Assembly: GCA_022702545.1 (NCBI GenBank)
Contig: JAHRBC010000007.1
Location: 2,232,001-2,296,000, forward strand
From: Phycomyces nitens
Lineage: Eukaryota > Mucoromycota > Mucoromycetes > Mucorales > Phycomycetaceae
Direction of reading: 5' to 3'
DNA: 64,000 bases
The notes beneath the pieces were generated by a model. The model saw nothing but the letters and a program-made list of their open reading frames with translations, had not been told where the DNA came from and ran no database searches. Position numbers and translations under genes: made by a program. Shown here piece by piece: positions 60,727-64,000 of the stretch (positions are counted from its first letter, which is position 1; every line of letters starts with the position of its first letter).

Positions 60727-63699
60727 TCATTCATCTCCTTGTTCTTCTGGTTCCTTTGTCTCTGTCTCTTTTTCATCATCATTATCATCATTTTCATCTT
60801 CATCATTGATAACAGGCGCCGCTTTTTTGGTATACATGGCCTTGAGAAGATCCTTATCTTTCTGCTGTCTTATCCGCTCGATTTCCTGAGCTCCTCCAGT
60901 CTTCTTTAGCTTCTTGGTCTCCACGAAATTGCCAAGTTCCTTTTCAAAATCATCGACCTTGTTCAGGATCTCACGTTGACGCATCTTCTCTGCTTGCTCA
61001 AGTGCCTTTAGTCGGCGGTCATGGTCCACATCAATCGTAGCCACTTGCTTAAACACACTTGCCATGCCCTCAAACCCTTCTTCGGCAGGAATCACTCTAA
61101 ACTCACGCACCACTGGACGAGACTTTGCACGGTATGCACAAATCTTCTCTAGCTGTTCAAATACTTCCAAGAGAGCCGCCAGATCATCCTTCATATCAAG
61201 CAAGAGTCCTTCTTGTTCCTTGAGCGACTGCTGCTCCTTTACAATGGTCTGCAACTCCTGCTCCCAGGTCTTTTTCCAGGTCGGCTTCACTCGGACAATA
61301 TATGCTCCAAATTGATCAATCTCTTGAGCAAGAGCCTTTGTCTCATTCGAGCAATGTGTCATCTGAGCCTCTGATGGACTAGATTTGCGTAGGGTAACAT
61401 CCAATTTGAGCTGATCAATGGTGTCCTGCAAATCCTCCAGACGAGTTGTGATCTTGTCTGAACTGGTAAGAAGCTGCTCTTTGCCCTCTTCAATAAACAG
61501 ACGTGCATTGGAGTTTGCAACTGCTGCTGCCGACACATTGGCCGTAGTATCCTTTGTCTGTTCGCGCAGAGACACTGCCTTGGCCTTGAGTCCGTTCAGT
61601 ACACCTGCAGTGGTGTCCTTCATCTCACTCTGCAGTTGGCGCAATACAGCAAGATCACGGCGCAGGGTTTCTACCTCAGACAAGTGTTGTTCCACAGCCT
61701 CACGGGACATACCAGATGGAGGAATAGTGGCGGCAGTTCCATTCCCTTCCAGTACGCTCGTGGGTCGATGCTCAACGATAATCTTCTGGACAAGGTCGCG
61801 TAGCACAGTTCCCTGGTGCTTTGGGGTGTCCTCTACCTGCTTCTTTACCCGATCCAATTGATCAACAACATGTTTTTGGTTCTCTTGCATAGCCTTGTTG
61901 ACGATCTCCACAATCTCTTCCTTCCATTTCTTGTGCTCTTCATCACGCTCTATTCAGCAATGTTAATCAATACTTCTTTTTTCTTTTTTCCCCTGTGGTC
62001 TCTAGTACTTACCATTCAGATTTAGTGAGAGAACCGACTTGTCAATGACCTCTGAAAGATCCTCTAGTTCATAAAACACTTGGACGCCTGGTTCGCGAAT
62101 ATAGATGCTAGGAAAGTCTGATTGGCGTGAAGTATAGCCAAACTTTTCAATAAACAGCATACGAAGGGCAGGCATGCTGATCTCGCCCGTATACTGAACC
62201 TTTTTGACGTCCTTTGTAATCTGGAGGTACAAAGTCAAGCCTAGGATTGGATTCCAAGTCAATAAATAACACTCTAGAGCAATTGACAATCACCACCATA
62301 TATCCCCCCTCATTCCATAACTACCAAAATGAAAAGAAAAGAAAAAGTATTACCTTGTTTGGTTTCCTTTTCTACTACATGTTCGGCCGCTTCTGGCACA
62401 CTTGTCAGTTTATTGGAAATCTTTGAGGATGTTTCGCTAGGCAAGGCTGGGACAGGAGGAGCATCCAGTCCACGCTTGGGAGTGTACTCGCTTCCATTGG
62501 TACGGAACATGGAGGCCCTTCTAACCGAAGACCGTCTGGCAAGATTCTCTTGGCGTTTAAGGGCGGCCAGGGCATTGGCAGTAGTGGGATCAGACTCATC
62601 AAATTCTTGTGGCACAGAAGAAGGTTGTGGTTCACTTTCAACTGCTGCGGGTGGCGATGGCGGTGGTGGTGGCGGTGGTGGTGGTGGAGGAGGGGGAGGA
62701 GGACTATCATGATACCCAGAATTATTAGAATTGTTGTTGGCCATGCTCACAACACTGGCAATGGTCTGAGGGAAGCGTGCAGAGTGCGAGCGAGAAGATG
62801 AAGTTGACTGTGAAGGCGATGGGATACGGCCAATTGCACTAGATGGGGTGGGGACAGGAGGAGAGTAGGATCGAGTAACACTGCCATTTCTCTGAGGATA
62901 ACCTCCACCAGCATAACGCACTCTTGATTCTGTGGATACTGAAGGACGAGGCATACCCTGGTAAGGATCGTACTCGGACGGTGTCAGACGACCAGAGGGC
63001 ATCGGTGGAGGAGACGTTGCCCCATTGTTATAAACCCTCTGGTGACTTGGGTTTCTTCCCAGAGCTGCCGAGGGAACGGTGCTGTGCCACGAATCTGTGC
63101 GGTGTTGCTCTCTTGCAAAGAGCGTATGGTCTCTCTCTCGAAGTTGCTGCTGTTTTCCCTTTAGGCCATGCAAGAGGTGTACAATAACATCACGAATACG
63201 AGGCAGGTGCTGATCCAACGTAGCTATCGATTGCTCCTGCTCCATCGCACCAGATACACATTCTCGCAGTTGCTTTGGGATCCAGCCTAGATCGCTGTTT
63301 ATTGGTAGGGTTTAAAAGAGATGCCATCAAACAGGATAAGTAGTTTTGGGCTTCCTTACCTCATCGACACATTAGCTTCCTCAAACACTCTTGAAACCGA
63401 ATAAAATTGAATCTCCAGTGTTTCGTGAATCTCGAGGATCTGGGAGGTGGATATGTTCATCTGAGACCATTGTGTCAGGGCCTCTAGCAAGGTCTTTGTG
63501 GTTCGTAATAGCTTTGTGACGACTTGCTCAATCTCAGCAGACTATGGAAGGTGGTCATGAGGATTGATTAGAAAGAGGTGTTCCTGAATTGGATGAATCC
63601 CATTACCATGGCCCTGCCTGCACTGCTGCTTGGTCGACTCAACTCTTGACGCCGTGGAGTTGGGGATGGTGGATAAGATGGCTCGTGGTTGTAATCCAT
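60727..63699 (-). CDS. BUD6: Bud6/Aip3 actin-interacting polarity protein
   Basis: Five exons (63699-63607, 63541-63360, 63294-62354, 62240-62013, 61949-60727) give 888 aa. The N-terminal part has a helical block (SAEIEQVVTKLLRTTKTLLE, VFEEANVSMSDLGWIPKQLR). A Ser/Pro-rich middle includes a run of about fifteen prolines near residues 290-305. The AIP3 domain begins LTLYLQITKDVKKVQYTGEI and contains MLFIEKFGYTSRQSDFPSIY and VFYELEDLSEVID. Long coiled coils follow and the tail is acidic (DDNDDEKETETKEPEEQ). Bud6 binds actin monomers and formins and stimulates actin cable nucleation at growing tips. Yeast Bud6 is 788 aa. Confidence 0.95.
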
Positions 63700-64000
63700 A
63701 TTTCCAGAACAGACGAGCAGAAATGGAAAAGGAAGAATTCAATAAAGAAGTACAAGAAACAAGAAAAAGAGAGAGGAAAAGGAAAAGAAAAAAAAAGGGC
63801 AAGTTTGACTGGGGAAACAGGACAGCACAAAGCGGACTTTTTTCTTCTTCTTTTTCTTCTGGTGGGCCCATTTCTCGGTTGAACCTTTGACAAAAAGAAA
63901 AACCTCCCCTTTCTTTCTATGCCTCCTCTTTGCCTCTTTGGGTTCCACGTGACTGGGCTACGCGGCTTAGCATAGCACCTCTCATATATAGATAAAGATG
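63700..64000. promoter_or_regulatory. BUD6 upstream region with a CACGTG box
   Basis: The minus-strand leader is pyrimidine-rich. A palindromic E-box CACGTG lies at 63946-63951, about 250 bp before the start. Binding is inference. Confidence 0.4.

Noticed and set aside
62329..62801. Plus-strand Gly-rich and Trp/Arg-rich frames
   Set aside because: Complement of the Bud6 polyproline region.

Overview
The window is nuclear DNA of a filamentous fungus, most probably a mucoromycete (Mucorales-like). The evidence is many short introns (about 45-90 bp), AT-rich intergenic DNA full of short tandem repeats, genes typical of fungi (IPC synthase, Fet3/Ftr1, Bud6, Nop12, Bfr1, Pho88), and degenerate non-LTR and Tc1 element remains. 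The species cannot be named from the sequence. Exon structures were worked out by hand from reading frame, splice sites and family similarity. Nearly all keep frame from start to stop.

Layout. 0-5 kb: a striatin homologue (minus) and PHO88/SND3 (plus). 5-20 kb: a gene-poor, repeat-bearing island. It holds the decayed 3' end of a LINE, a short element bounded by inverted arrays of a CG-containing motif, two direct copies of a 204-bp repeat, a broken Tc1-type transposase, and one intact six-exon HSPA12-like Hsp70 gene. 20-24 kb: a divergent high-affinity iron uptake pair, permease FTR1 (minus) and ferroxidase FET3 (plus), sharing an 826-bp promoter with three TTATCWGAT sites. 24-28 kb: mostly empty, with one possible small gene. 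28-33 kb: NAA50, then the divergent pair BFR1 (minus) and LTV1 (plus), linked to translation and ribosome assembly. 34-43 kb: three lipid genes on the plus strand, AUR1 (IPC synthase), a DGAT1-type acyltransferase and a peroxisomal acyl-CoA oxidase ending in SKL. 44-57 kb: NOP12, a STE20/PAK-like kinase, ALG1, a SAM methyltransferase, a small proline-rich protein, ISD11 and YAE1. 57-64 kb: a 333-bp inverted-repeat element (MITE), a hypothetical gene and BUD6/AIP3.

Most genes are housekeeping and the only obvious functional module is FTR1-FET3. The less ordinary signals are four introns that need a GC donor (striatin, NOP12 and two in ALG1), two stop-free introns of length 3n, a 19-nt microexon in the acyl-CoA oxidase, the inverted-array element near 9.0-9.45 kb, the repeat pair around the Hsp70-like gene, and the iron-type GATA sites. 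I did not find a clearly new multi-gene system.
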